Below, in pieces: positions 8,830-17,246 of a DNA stretch of 64,000 nucleotides; the stretch's first letter is position 1, and every line of letters begins with the position of its first letter. Where the stretch lies: NCBI GenBank assembly GCA_963830385.1, contig CAWHMD010000009.1, positions 186,001 through 250,000 on the forward strand, in the 5' to 3' direction. The translations under genes and the position numbers were made by a program. The notes under the pieces are model-generated. The model saw only the letters and a list, made by a program, of their open reading frames with translations, was not told the DNA's origin and did not search any database. The DNA is from Bog-532 sp963830385 (GTDB taxonomy: Bacteria > Actinomycetota > Actinomycetes > Streptosporangiales > Streptosporangiaceae).

Positions 8830-9868
8830 TTATGGGTTCATCGCGGGGATCCGGGCCTTGATCCGGGCGATTTCCGCGTCGTCGGACACGCCCTGGAAGT
8901 CGTACCGCGGGGTGTAGGGCCGCTCCAGCGAGGCCAGCTCGGCGCCGGTCAGCTCCAGGCCGAGGGAGGCCACCGCGTCGTCGATCTGGGCCGTGCTGCT
9001 CGCCCCGACCAGCGGGGCCGCCACCACCGGCTGATGTCGCAGCCAGGCCAGCGCGACCTGCGCCCGGGACACCCCGCGGTTCCCGGCCACCTTGCCGACC
9101 TCGTCGACGATGGCGCGGTCGCTGTCGGCCGTCGCCCCGGTGTACAGCATCCCCGCGAACGGGTCCGACTGCGACCGGCTGGTGGTCGCGTCCCAGTCGC
9201 GGGCCAGCCGGCCCCGGGCCAGCGGGCTCCACACCATCGTGCCGACCCCCTCGCTGGCGCACAGCGGCAGCATCTCGCGCTCCTCCTCCCGGGCCAGCAG
9301 GTTGTAGTGGTCCTGCATGGTGACGAACCGGGCCCAGCCGTTCTGGTCCTGCCGGTGCAGGGCGCGGGCGAACTCGAAGGCCCGTATCGACGACGCGCCC
9401 AGGTAACGGGCCTTGCCCGCCTTGACCACGTCGCTGAGCGCCTCCAGCGTCTCTTCCAGCGGGGTCCGGTTGTCCAGCCGGTGGATCATGTACACGTTCA
9501 CGTAGTCGGTGCCCAGGCGGCGCAGGCTGTGGTCGATCTCGGTCATGATCGCCTTGCGCGACAGCCCGCCGCCGTTGGCCCCGTCCCGCATCGTGTGCCG
9601 GACCTTGGTGCAGATCACCACCTGGTCGCGGTCCGCGTAGTCGTGCAGCGCCCGGCCCAGGGATCTCCTCGCTGGAGCCGAGTGAGTAGAGGTTGGCGGT
9701 GTCGAAGAAGTTGATCCCGGCGTCGAGCGCGTGCCGGATCAGCGGCCGGCTGGCTTCCTCATCCAGCGACCACACCGGGTGGCCACGGCCCGGCTCGCCG
9801 TAGGTCATCGCGCCGATGGCGATGGGGGAGACGTCCAGGCCGGTCCGGCCGAGCTTGAGATAGCGCAC
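8830..9868 (-). pseudogene. Aldo/keto reductase broken by a single-base frameshift
   Basis: Two adjacent minus-strand frames together make one complete aldo/keto reductase. The N-terminal part (GTG 9868; RYLKLGRTGLDVSPIAIGAM, DTANLYSLGSSEEI) is in one frame. The rest (VVICTKVRHTM, MIHRLDNRTPLEETLEAL, VSRAQVALAWL) is in another. The switch falls at a GGG run at 9660-9662. Removing one base restores ...SSEEILGRALHDYADRD. Catalytic Asp, Tyr, Lys and His are all present in the joined protein. AGGAG precedes the GTG by about 6 nt. Either the gene is recently inactivated or one base is a sequencing error. It is divergent from a TetR gene across twin operators. Confidence 0.85.
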
Positions 9869-9891
9869 GGAAACTCCTAGAGTAATGGCCT

Positions 9892-9911
9892 TACCGGAGA
9901 GTTGTCCGGTA
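9892..9911. promoter_or_regulatory. TetR operator, primary site
   Basis: TACCGGA and TCCGGTA form a perfect 7-bp inverted repeat around six bases (GAGTTG). The site lies between the divergent aldo/keto reductase and TetR genes. TTGTCC at 9902-9907 could be a -35 for the TetR gene, with ATACCG 17 nt on. This is typical of an autoregulated TetR divergon. Confidence 0.7.
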
Positions 9912-9925
9912 ACTGCAAGCGACCA

Positions 9926-9942
9926 TACCGGAGAGTTCTCCG
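9926..9942. promoter_or_regulatory. TetR operator, second degenerate copy
   Basis: The left arm TACCGGA and spacer GAGTTC repeat the first operator 34 bp downstream (start to start), but the right arm is reduced to TCCG. Two sites about three helical turns apart suggest cooperative binding, or a strong and a weak site. Confidence 0.55.
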
Positions 9943-9944
9943 CT

Positions 9945-10550
9945 TTGCCAAGCAGCCCGAAAAGCCCGAAAAGCAGCCCTGGAGGAGCCCTGTCCCCGCC
10001 CGGTCCGGTCCGCGCGCACGCGCTGCGCAACCGCGAGCACATCCTGCAGGTGGCCAGCGAAGCGTTCGCCGAGTCCGGCACGACCTCGCTCAACGTCATC
10101 GCCAAACGGGCCGGCGTTGGCGCGGGCACGCTGTACCGGCACTTCCCGGCCCGGGAGGATCTGATCCTCGCGGTCTACCAGCGCGACGTGCAGCGGCTGG
10201 TGGACTCGGTGCCGGACGTCATCGCCGCGCACTCGCCGCTGGACAGCTTCCGGATCTGGTTCGGCACCCTGGCCGACTACATCCGGGTCAAGCACGGCCT
10301 GGGGGACGCGCTGTACACCGCCGCCGCCCAGGACACCATCAACGAGACCTACGCCCCGGTCCTGGCCGCGGTCCGGGTGCTGCTGGACGGCTGCGCGGCC
10401 GACGGCAGCCTGCGCGCGGGCCTGGATCCCAACGACGTGCTGCTGCTGATGGGCTTCCTGTGGCGGACCCCGCCCACCGACGCCGGGCGCGAGCAGGGCC
10501 GCCGCCTGATGGAGCTGGTCATCGAGGGCCTGCGGCCGCTGACGGCCTAG
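9945..10550 (+). CDS. TetR family regulator with SbtR-like C-terminus
   Basis: The HTH is clear: REHILQVASEAFAESGTTSL, NVIAKRAGVGAGTLYRHFPA, REDLILAVY. The remaining helices (RLVDSVPDVIAAHSPLDSFRIWF, DVLLLMGFLWRTPP) form a ligand domain of the SbtR-like kind. In-frame ATG 9885 would place both operators inside the coding region. The TTG at 9945 leaves them upstream, gives a normal 201-residue protein and is preceded by a purine-rich GAGAG, so it is preferred, but this is an inference. The gene probably represses itself and the divergent aldo/keto reductase. Confidence 0.82.
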   Translation: MPSSPKSPKSSPGGALSPPGPVRAHALRNREHILQVASEAFAESGTTSLNVIAKRAGVGAGTLYRHFPAREDLILAVYQRDVQRLVDSVPDVIAAHSPLDSFRIWFGTLADYIRVKHGLGDALYTAAAQDTINETYAPVLAAVRVLLDGCAADGSLRAGLDPNDVLLLMGFLWRTPPTDAGREQGRRLMELVIEGLRPLTA

Positions 10551-10559
10551 CCCGGGCGC

Positions 10560-11441
10560 CTAGTTGTGGTGGGCGGGCTCGGCCGGGGTGTAGGGCTGGC
10601 CGCTGGGCGACGGCGGGTACTCGGCGATCCTGCTCAGCGGGGGAGCGCGGCGCGGCGCGGCCCGCGGCGGGCTCTCGCTCGAGCCGCGGACCACGGCCGC
10701 CATGCCCAGCAGGGCGGTGATGGGGGCGACCAGGGCGATGAAGTCGGCTGAGGTCAGCGTGCCGAGGGCGGCCAGCGCGCCCGCGAAGCCGGCGATCAGC
10801 ACGGCCGCCACGACCAGTCCCCAGCCGTGCAGGAACAGCCGCAGCGTGAACGGCGGCGCGGGCGCCGGCACGTCGGCCAGCACGGTGACGGCCTTGGTCT
10901 CCCGGCGCTCGGCCATGCCCTCGCGGACCCGCACGCTGAGCGTGAGCTCGCCGGGCTGGTCGGCGATCAGCAGCAGCTCGTCGGGGTGCGACGGGTCCGG
11001 CGCCTGGGCTACCGAGCCGCCGCCGACCGCCCACGACACCACCTTGCCGGCGCCCGGCGAACGGACCCGGTACCGGGCCTGCTCGCCGGTGACCACGGTC
11101 TCCGGCCCGTCGATGACGGCAGACCGGGCATGCCCGTTGGCCGAGGTCCTGGCCGCCTCGTCGGCGCCCGCAGCTCCTCGCCGCCGGGGCCTCGCCTGCC
11201 CGTTCCCGGCCGTCCGGCCCTCGGCCTCCTCATCACCGGGCGTCGGCTCCGCGGGCGGGACCGGGGCCGGGGCTGGGGCCGGCATGAACTGGCGGCGGGC
11301 CAGCACCTCGGCCAGCCGGATCTGCCGGGTGTGTACGCTCCACGTCATGGCCACCACGCCGGCGGCGAGCCCGGCCGACCCGAGTCCCAGCAGGCCGGCC
11401 ACGACCGGGTGCCCGGCGTCGGCCGCGACCGCAGTGATCAT
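10560..11441 (-). CDS. Membrane-anchored protein with internal Ig/PKD-like domain
   Basis: I do not recognise a named family. The 293-aa protein has an N-terminal hydrophobic segment (about residues 14-33), then a charged Pro/Ala/Glu linker. A compact beta-rich stretch follows at about 105-185 (PETVVTGEQARYRVRSP, VVSWAVGGGSVAQAPDPSH, ELTLSVRVREGMAERRETKA), resembling Ig/PKD-like repeats. Two hydrophobic helices near 205-255 come next, then a Pro-rich tail. The start ATG is supported by AGGAG 5 nt upstream in an unusually A+T-rich leader with TTTAAA boxes. It converges with the TetR gene, 9 nt apart. The topology suggests an envelope protein; its function is unknown. Confidence 0.65.
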   Translation of the reverse strand: MITAVAADAGHPVVAGLLGLGSAGLAAGVVAMTWSVHTRQIRLAEVLARRQFMPAPAPAPVPPAEPTPGDEEAEGRTAGNGQARPRRRGAAGADEAARTSANGHARSAVIDGPETVVTGEQARYRVRSPGAGKVVSWAVGGGSVAQAPDPSHPDELLLIADQPGELTLSVRVREGMAERRETKAVTVLADVPAPAPPFTLRLFLHGWGLVVAAVLIAGFAGALAALGTLTSADFIALVAPITALLGMAAVVRGSSESPPRAAPRRAPPLSRIAEYPPSPSGQPYTPAEPAHHN

Positions 11442-11452
11442 GACAGCTCCTT

Positions 11453-11480
11453 TTTAAATGACCTCTTTAAAACATTAAAT
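11453..11480. promoter_or_regulatory. A+T-rich TTTAAA boxes in a divergent promoter gap
   Basis: TTTAAA occurs at 11453-11458 and 11466-11471, followed by ATTAAAT at 11474-11480. This stands out sharply in 70% GC surroundings and lies just upstream of the minus-strand gene at 11441 and about 70 bp before the methyltransferase. It may supply -10 elements or bind a regulator or nucleoid protein. No specific factor can be named. Confidence 0.35.
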
Positions 11481-11551
11481 CAAACACAGTATCGAAGCAA
11501 GTACGAGGAAACCCGCTGGCTCGTTGCTGGCGGGTGTGGGACGGTACCGCC

Positions 11552-12382
11552 ATGCAGCCGGAATACGCCGACGTCAACCGGGCCAGCTGGGACGAACGGG
11601 TCCCGGCCCACGCGACCTCACCGGACTACCAGGTCAGCCGGTTCGCCGCCGACCCGGGCTTCCTCAGCGAGGTGGTCCGGTTCGACCTGCCCCGGCTGGG
11701 CGACGTCCGCGGGCTGCGCGGCGTGCACCTGCAGTGTCACATCGGCACCGACACCGTCTCCCTGGCCCGGCTGGGCGCGTCCATGACCGGGCTTGACTTC
11801 TCCGCCCCGGCGGTCGCGGCGGCCAGTGACCTGGCCACCAGGACCGGCGCCGATGCCCGGTTCGTCGAGGGCGACGTCTACGCCGCGCCCGGCCTGCTCG
11901 GACGGGGGACGTTCGACCTGGTCTACACCGGGATCGGGGCGCTCTGCTGGCTGCCGGACATCCGCCGCTGGGCCGACGTGGTGGCCACCTTGCTGGCGCC
12001 GGGTGGCCGGCTGTTCCTGCGCGAGGGGCATCCCATGCTGTGGGCGCTGGCCGACGAGCGCGACGACGGCCTGCTGGTGGTGGAGTACCCCTACTTCGAA
12101 CGCCCCGAGCCGGCGGTGTTCAGCAGCGACACCAGCTACGCGCAGACCGACGTGGTGTTCGAGAACACCGAGACCCGCGAGTGGAACCACGGCCTGGCCG
12201 AGATCATCACCGCGCTGATGGACGCGGGGCTGGACCTGACCGCCCTGGCCGAACACGACAGCGCGCCGTGGCCGGCCTTCCCCGGCATAATGGAGAAGGA
12301 CGCCGGAGGCGAATGGCGGCTGGCCGACCGCCCGTGGCGGGTTCCGTGCACCTACACCCTGCAGGCCGTCAAACGCCGCTGA
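11552..12382 (+). CDS. Class I SAM-dependent methyltransferase
   Basis: This 276-aa Rossmann methyltransferase has motif I near residue 60 as GVHLQCHIGTDTVSLARLG, then MTGLDFS (motif II acid), ARFVEGDVY (motif III) and FDLVYTGIGALCWLPDI with VATLLAPGGRLFLREGHPM (motif IV-V; shown in parts). It matches actinobacterial methyltransferases with a C-terminal extension (FPGIMEKDAGGEWRL, WRVPCTYTLQA). ATG 11552 is preferred over an in-frame start 18 nt upstream because the conserved MQPEYADVNRASWD begins there. The substrate is unknown. Confidence 0.85.
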   Translation: MQPEYADVNRASWDERVPAHATSPDYQVSRFAADPGFLSEVVRFDLPRLGDVRGLRGVHLQCHIGTDTVSLARLGASMTGLDFSAPAVAAASDLATRTGADARFVEGDVYAAPGLLGRGTFDLVYTGIGALCWLPDIRRWADVVATLLAPGGRLFLREGHPMLWALADERDDGLLVVEYPYFERPEPAVFSSDTSYAQTDVVFENTETREWNHGLAEIITALMDAGLDLTALAEHDSAPWPAFPGIMEKDAGGEWRLADRPWRVPCTYTLQAVKRR

Positions 12383-12411
12383 GCCGCCCCTCCCTCAGAC
12401 TGGAGATCTCT

Positions 12412-12834
12412 TTGAGCATCCTGGACCCGGGCAAGCCCAAGCACGCCGCCGCCGGAAAGCGCCTGGAGTCCGAGCCGATCGCCTGGCTGACCACGGTCAG
12501 CCCGGCCGGCCAGCCGCAGTCCACGCCCGTGTGGTTCCTGTGGGCGGACGATGAGTTCCTGATCTACGGCGCCGCGGGCGGGCCGAAGAACGCCAGCATC
12601 CAGGCCAACCCCCGCGTCTCCCTCCACCTGGAGGGCAACGGCCAGGGCAGCGACAACGTGATCTTCGAGGGCGAGGCCCGGATCGACCCGGCCGGCCCGC
12701 GGGCCGAGGACGTCCCGGCCTACGTGGTCAAGTACCAGCCGTTCTTCGACCGCTACGGCTGGACCGCGGCCGGCTTCTCCGACAACTACCCGCACGTCAT
12801 CCGGGTCACCCCGACCCGCGCCCGCATCTGGTAG
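12412..12834 (+). CDS. PNPOx-fold F420-dependent protein, Rv3369/TIGR03667-like
   Basis: This 140-aa split-barrel protein resembles the mycobacterial Rv3369 group, predicted to use F420 or flavin. Supporting stretches are IAWLTTVSPAGQPQSTPVWF, LIYGAAGGPKNASIQANP and the C-terminal YPHVIRVTPTRARIW. The start is TTG 12412, supported by GGAG 8 nt upstream and by the conserved SILDPGKPKHAAAGKRL beginning; no ATG or GTG lies nearby. It is 29 nt after the methyltransferase and may be cotranscribed. The reaction is unknown. Confidence 0.82.
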   Translation: MSILDPGKPKHAAAGKRLESEPIAWLTTVSPAGQPQSTPVWFLWADDEFLIYGAAGGPKNASIQANPRVSLHLEGNGQGSDNVIFEGEARIDPAGPRAEDVPAYVVKYQPFFDRYGWTAAGFSDNYPHVIRVTPTRARIW

Positions 12835-12837
12835 CCG

Positions 12838-13275
12838 CTAGCCGGACCGGCCGAGCAGGTCGTCGGTGGCCGGGTCCTCCCCGCCCCCGAAGTACTGGGT
12901 GAGCACCTGACTGAACAACTGGTCATCCGGATCGGCCCGGTGGAACAGCGTCATCGACGACCGCAGCTTCAGCGCGTCCAGACCGCCGAAGATCTGGTCC
13001 GCATCGGTGCCCGGGTGGTCGATGAGGGTGCGAGCCGCCTCCGCCAGCCGCGGTCCGAGCACCGGGTGCCGCAGGTAGGCGCGGGCCTCGTCCAGCGAGG
13101 AGATCGCGTACCGCCGGGCGGTGGGGCTCCGGCCCAGCCCGGCCAGCTGCGGGAAGACGAACCAGATCCAGTGGCTGGTCTTGCGCCCGCGCCGCAATTC
13201 AGCCAGCGCCGTGTCGAAGACGCCACCGGAATCCTGGGCCGTCACGAACCGCTCCAGGTCGTAAGGATCATCCAT
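12838..13275 (-). CDS. DUF1810 family protein
   Basis: This 145-aa protein carries the whole DUF1810 signature: YDLERFVTAQ, KTSHWIWFVFPQLAGLG, ARRYAISSLDEARAYL, HPVLGPRLAEAA and DALKLRSSMTLFHRA. The family is widespread and small, and I know of no settled function. It converges with the PNPOx gene, 3 nt apart. The start is ATG 13275. The divergent glycosyltransferase begins 65 bp away. Confidence 0.85.
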   Translation of the reverse strand: MDDPYDLERFVTAQDSGGVFDTALAELRRGRKTSHWIWFVFPQLAGLGRSPTARRYAISSLDEARAYLRHPVLGPRLAEAARTLIDHPGTDADQIFGGLDALKLRSSMTLFHRADPDDQLFSQVLTQYFGGGEDPATDDLLGRSG

Positions 13276-13340
13276 GCAGGACCTCTACCCGAACTGGGTG
13301 AGGGACACTGTGCCGGGCCGATCGGCGTAGCCTGAGGGCC

Positions 13341-15299
13341 GTGCTCGACCGGCCATGGCTGCGGCGTACGGCGGTCCTGGTGATCGCTGCGACGGCGGGG
13401 CTGGCGTACGGGTGGCAGGCCAACCGCGATCCGCTGGAAATCTATTACGCGGCCGCGGTCCGCAGCATGTCGATGAGCTGGCACGACTTCATCTTCGGGG
13501 GCTTCGACCCGGCCGGCACGGTCAGCCTCGACAAGCTGCCCGGCGCGTTCTGGATCCAGGCGCTGGCGGTCCGGTCGTTCGGCGTGCACACCTGGGTCCT
13601 GGTCGCCCCGCAGGCCATCGAGGGCGTGCTCACCGTGCTGATGCTCTATCACGCGGTGGCCCGGCTGGCCGGACCCGCAGCTGGGCTGATCGCGGCCGCG
13701 GTGCTGACGCTGAGCCCGGCCACGGTCGCGCTGGACCGGGGCAACATCTCCGATTCGCTGATGATCCTGCTGCTCGTGCTGGCCGCCGACGCGGTGTCGG
13801 GGGCGATCGCGGCCGGTCCCGGTCAGGGGCGCCTGTGGCGGCTCATCCTGGCCGGAGTCTGGGTGGGGCTGGCCTTCCAGGCCAAGATGATCGAGGCCTG
13901 GCTGCTGCTGCCGGTGTTCGCGCTGACCTACCTGATCGACGGGCCCGACCCCGCCTACCGGATCAACGGGACCGGCCCTCCGTACCTGGTCGACGGGCCC
14001 GGCCCGGTCTACCTGGCCGGCGGTTTCGGCCCGGGCGGGCGGCGGGTCCGGCAACTGGCCGCGGGTGGCCTGGTCGCGGCGGCGGTGTCGCTGGCCTGGA
14101 TGACGGCGGTCACCCTGGTACCGGCGGCCAGCCGCCCCTACGCCGACGGGAGCTCCGGCAACTCCGTCTTCCAGCAGGTGTTCGTCTACAACGGGTTCGG
14201 CCGGTTCGGCGAGCAGACCCCCTTGCAGCTGCTGGCCGGGACGATCCGCCCCGGCGCGCCCTATCCGGTCGCGCCCGCCGGGCCGCAGCGCCTGCTAACC
14301 GGCACCCTCGGCCGGGACGTCGGCTGGCTGCTGCTCCCGGCGATCGTGGCCGGAGCGTGGGCGCTGGTCTCCGTGGCCCGGCGGCCGCGCGGTGACCCGC
14401 TGCGGGCCTGCCTGGTCCTGTGGGGCGGCTGGCTGCTGGTCCTGGCGGTCACGTTCTCGGTGGCGACGGCGGTCAACCCGTACTACACGGCCGCGCTCAG
14501 CCCGGCCGTGGCGGCCCTGCTGGGGGTGGCCGTGTCCATGGCCTGGTCGGCCGAACGGACCCTTCGCCTCCGCCTCGGGCTCGCGGTCATCGTGGCCGTG
14601 ACGGCTGCCGACGCGGCCTGGCTGATCCCCGCCACGGGCACCCACGTACCCGGCTGGCTGATCAAGGCCGTGATCGTCGCCGGGGTGATCGGCGCCATTG
14701 TCGTGCTGGCCGCCCCGGCCGCGAACTTCGCGGCCGCACTGGCGGTGGCCGTGGCCAGCCTGCTGATCGCCCCGGCGGTGGCGTCGGCCGAGCTGGCCGG
14801 GCACAGCCAGGGAGCCCTGGACACGCCGTTTGAGCCGCCCCGGCTGGCCGCCAGCATCGACGCCACCACGACCGGCCTGGCCCGGATCCGGACCGTCACC
14901 GCGCTCCGGCTGGAGGACGCCGCCGAGGGCGACCCCGACCTGGCCGCCACCCAGACCTCGGCGGCGGCCGCGGCGTTCATCTACGTGACCGGCAAGGAGG
15001 TGCTGCCGATCGGCGGCTTCACCGGCACGATCCCCGAGCCCACCTTGAGCCAGCTGCAGGCCGACATCCGCGACCGCAGGTTCCGCGTGGTCATCGCGTT
15101 CAGCGCCGCCGATTCGCGAATGGCCTGGATCGAAAGCAGCTGCGCCGGGCTCGCCCCGCCCACCTGGGTCTGCGCCCCCTCGGAGGCCGGCGGCCCGGCC
15201 ACCGGCGCGGCGCCGGCCAGTCCGGCGCCGGCTGGCTCACCGGCGCCGGCCAGTCCGGCGCCGGTAGCCAGCGCGGTCAGAAGTCCAGGCCGAGCGTGA
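13341..15299 (+). CDS. GT39/ArnT-like membrane glycosyltransferase
   Basis: This 652-aa polytopic GT-C enzyme probably transfers a sugar from a polyprenyl-phosphate donor to an envelope acceptor. The N-terminal region has the PMT/ArnT pattern: WQANRDPLEIYYAAAVRSMS, DKLPGAFWIQALAVRSFG and LDRGNISDSLMILLLVLAAD, with about ten membrane helices. Acidic residues in the first loop (NRDPLE) fit the catalytic site. One cytoplasmic loop near residue 200 holds a proline-glycine repeat (YLIDGPDPAYR, YLVDGPGPVYL). The C-terminus is an Ala/Pro tail encoded by two identical GC hairpins. The start is GTG 13341. The 3' end overlaps the convergent YbjQ gene by 23 nt. Confidence 0.8.
   Translation: MLDRPWLRRTAVLVIAATAGLAYGWQANRDPLEIYYAAAVRSMSMSWHDFIFGGFDPAGTVSLDKLPGAFWIQALAVRSFGVHTWVLVAPQAIEGVLTVLMLYHAVARLAGPAAGLIAAAVLTLSPATVALDRGNISDSLMILLLVLAADAVSGAIAAGPGQGRLWRLILAGVWVGLAFQAKMIEAWLLLPVFALTYLIDGPDPAYRINGTGPPYLVDGPGPVYLAGGFGPGGRRVRQLAAGGLVAAAVSLAWMTAVTLVPAASRPYADGSSGNSVFQQVFVYNGFGRFGEQTPLQLLAGTIRPGAPYPVAPAGPQRLLTGTLGRDVGWLLLPAIVAGAWALVSVARRPRGDPLRACLVLWGGWLLVLAVTFSVATAVNPYYTAALSPAVAALLGVAVSMAWSAERTLRLRLGLAVIVAVTAADAAWLIPATGTHVPGWLIKAVIVAGVIGAIVVLAAPAANFAAALAVAVASLLIAPAVASAELAGHSQGALDTPFEPPRLAASIDATTTGLARIRTVTALRLEDAAEGDPDLAATQTSAAAAAFIYVTGKEVLPIGGFTGTIPEPTLSQLQADIRDRRFRVVIAFSAADSRMAWIESSCAGLAPPTWVCAPSEAGGPATGAAPASPAPAGSPAPASPAPVASAVRSPGRA
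15209..15262. repeat. Two identical GC hairpins near a convergent gene end
   Basis: GGCGCCGG, CCAGT, CCGGCGCC occurs twice (15209-15229 and 15242-15262), 33 nt apart, giving stems of 8 bp with 5-nt loops. They lie in the last codons of the glycosyltransferase, just before a convergent overlap, and encode its SPAPA repeats. They could slow or end transcription in both directions. There is no T-run, so the terminator role is only a suggestion. Confidence 0.45.
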
Positions 15300-16125
15300 A
15301 CGCGGGCCGCGGTGAGGTCTCCGGCAGCCGGTGCTCGGCCGCCAGGCGGCGGATGGCGGTGCCGGTGGCCAGGAACTCGGTCGCGTGCTCGCCCCAGACG
15401 TGGTTGGACACGTCCACGCTGACCCCGACGATCCCGCCCGCCTGGGCCTGCGCCGCCTCCGCCTGCATCCGGGACAGGGACAGCTCGCGGGCGTCGTAGA
15501 CACCCTGGGTGAACTGGATCATCTCCTGGTTCTGGCCCGCCTGCCGCAGCGCCTGCATGGCCGACTGGTGGGCGATGTGGTAGACGCAGGTGCCGAGCAC
15601 GAACGCGACCGGCACCGCGCCCGCGGCCAGCAGCCGGAAGAAGTCCTGGGCGGACAGGTCAGAGGTGAACGCCCGGCCGTCCGGCCGCTTGTGCGCGCCG
15701 CTGCCTTCGATGTGCTTGACGGCGGTCCCGGTGGCCACGAACTCGAGCACTTCCTGGCCCCAGGCGTACATCTGCATGCGCAGTTCCACGCCGACGATGC
15801 CGTCCGCCCCCAGGTGGTCGGCCTCGGCCTGCATCCGGGACATGGCCAGCTCCCGGGCGTTGTACATGGCCTGGCTGAGGACCTGCAGCTCCTGGTTCTG
15901 CGACCAGCGGCCCACCTGCATGCCGACGTGGTAGATCGACGAGCCGACCACGAAGCCGAGCGGCTCGAAGCCCGCCTCACCCAGCAGCACGTACTCCGAC
16001 ACCGACAGGTCGGAGGTGAAGACCCCGCCCGCCTGGCCGCCGGCGGTGTGGGCCAGGCGGGAGTCCGCGGCCTGCGGCTCCCAGGTGGCGCCGGTCTGGT
16101 CCTGTCCCTTGCCGAACAGGGGCAT
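15277..16125 (-). CDS. Protein with two tandem YbjQ/DUF74-type domains
   Basis: The 282-aa protein contains two copies of a heavy-metal-binding-like YbjQ domain, at about residues 34-150 and 151-270. Each copy repeats the same signposts: FTSDLSVSEYVLLGEAGFEP / FTSDLSAQDFFRLLAAGAVP; YNARELAMSRMQAEADHLGA / YDARELSLSRMQAEAAQAQA; and EVLEFVATGTAV / HATEFLATGTAI. The family assembles into rings, and its metal role is not firmly established. The copies have diverged, so the duplication is not recent. The start ATG follows a GAG-rich site. Confidence 0.8.
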   Translation of the reverse strand: MPLFGKGQDQTGATWEPQAADSRLAHTAGGQAGGVFTSDLSVSEYVLLGEAGFEPLGFVVGSSIYHVGMQVGRWSQNQELQVLSQAMYNARELAMSRMQAEADHLGADGIVGVELRMQMYAWGQEVLEFVATGTAVKHIEGSGAHKRPDGRAFTSDLSAQDFFRLLAAGAVPVAFVLGTCVYHIAHQSAMQALRQAGQNQEMIQFTQGVYDARELSLSRMQAEAAQAQAGGIVGVSVDVSNHVWGEHATEFLATGTAIRRLAAEHRLPETSPRPAFTLGLDF

Positions 16126-16140
16126 CGTTGCTCCTCAGCG

Positions 16141-16770
16141 TCAGCGGCGCTTGGCCGCGGTCTTGGTGGAGGTCTTGGCAGCGGTCGTGGCACCGGTGGT
16201 GGTGGCGGCCTTGGCCGCGGCCTTCAGTTCCTGCTTGTACGCCCGCACCCGGGCCAGCGAGTCCTCGTCCGAGATGTCGGCCACCGAGCAGTAGCTGCCC
16301 GGCTCGCCGAACGCACCGGCCGCCTCCCGCCAGCCCGCGGGCTGCACCCCGAGTTGCTTGCCGAGCAGGGCGACGAAGATCTGGGCCTTCTGCGCCCCGA
16401 ACCCCGGCAGCTCCGCGACCCGCTTGCGCAGGGCGGCCCCGTCGGGCGCATCGTCCCACACCCGGCCCGCGTCCCCGTCGTAGCGGTCCACGATCAGCTG
16501 GGCCAGCTGCTGCACGCGGGCCGCCATCGACTTGGGGTAGCGGTGCAGGGCGGGCCGCTGCGCGAACACCGCCGCCAGCGCCTCCGGGTCGCAGGCGGCC
16601 AGTTCCTCCGCGGTCGGGTTGTGGCCCAGCCGCTGAGCCAGGTCATACGGCGCGCTGAACGCCCGCTCCAGCGGCACCTGCTGATCCAGCAGCATGCCGA
16701 TGAGCAGGGCCAATGGGTCATTACTGAGCAGTTCGTTGGCCGCCGGTTCGACGGGCATGGCAATCGTCAC
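16141..16770 (-). CDS. HhH-GPD base-excision repair-type protein (TIGR03252-like)
   Basis: This is a small DNA-glycosylase-fold protein of about 209 aa. The N-terminus has the family's DPLALLIGMLLDQQVPLERAF (shown in part), and the helix-hairpin-helix LPGFGAQKAQIFVALLGKQ lies near residue 120. The tail is Lys/Ala/Thr rich, as in proteins with a loose basic DNA-contacting end. GTG 16770 is chosen because GGAGG sits 6 nt upstream. An in-frame GTG at 16794 and ATG at 16758 are alternatives. The lesion recognised is unknown. Confidence 0.83.
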   Translation of the reverse strand: MTIAMPVEPAANELLSNDPLALLIGMLLDQQVPLERAFSAPYDLAQRLGHNPTAEELAACDPEALAAVFAQRPALHRYPKSMAARVQQLAQLIVDRYDGDAGRVWDDAPDGAALRKRVAELPGFGAQKAQIFVALLGKQLGVQPAGWREAAGAFGEPGSYCSVADISDEDSLARVRAYKQELKAAAKAATTTGATTAAKTSTKTAAKRR

Positions 16771-16975
16771 GAGGTCCCTCCAGGTCGCGCGCACCCATCA
16801 TGGCGTATCGGTCAGGTTCACGTCAGCCTGGTAGTGGCCTGGTGGCCCCGGAGATGCCAGAGTGGAATCTGCCAGCCCGGCCGGCCGTTCTTATGATGAC
16901 GGGCAGGCGCGCGTCGGCCGGCATGCCAGCAAGGAGCCGGGGCGCCGTGTCCCAGCCCAGATGGATGGAGTCTCA

Positions 16976-17167
16976 ATGACACCCCACATGAAGTGGGCAA
17001 TCGCCGGAGTCGTGGTCGGCCTGATCCTGCTGGTGGTGAGCCCCTGGCTCGCGCTGGCGCTGATCGTGGCCGCGATCGCGATCCCGACCGCTGCCTACCT
17101 GATGCTGGACGAGTCCCAGCGCCGCCGGCTGCGGGAGAACCGCCGCCGCCGTTCGCTGGGCAGCTGA
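16976..17167 (+). CDS. Small membrane protein, 63 aa
   Basis: The protein is a short N-terminal piece, one long hydrophobic stretch (about residues 7-45, enough for two close helices: WAIAGVVVGLILLVVSPWLA, LALIVAAIAIPTAAYLM) and a very basic tail (SQRRRLRENRRRRSLGS). ATG 16976 has GGAG 5 nt upstream, which rules out the longer in-frame extension. Proteins of this shape are common in actinobacteria. No function can be assigned. Confidence 0.7.
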   Translation: MTPHMKWAIAGVVVGLILLVVSPWLALALIVAAIAIPTAAYLMLDESQRRRLRENRRRRSLGS

Positions 17168-17246
17168 CCGGCTGCCCCCGGGCCCGGCCACCTGCCAGCC
17201 GGGCCCCTGGGCGCTTACCTGCGGGGACACGGGGAAAGAAGCGATC

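Noticed and set aside
15331..16896. 521-codon plus-strand frame opposite the YbjQ and HhH-GPD genes
   Set aside because: Low-information composition; both opposite genes are clear.
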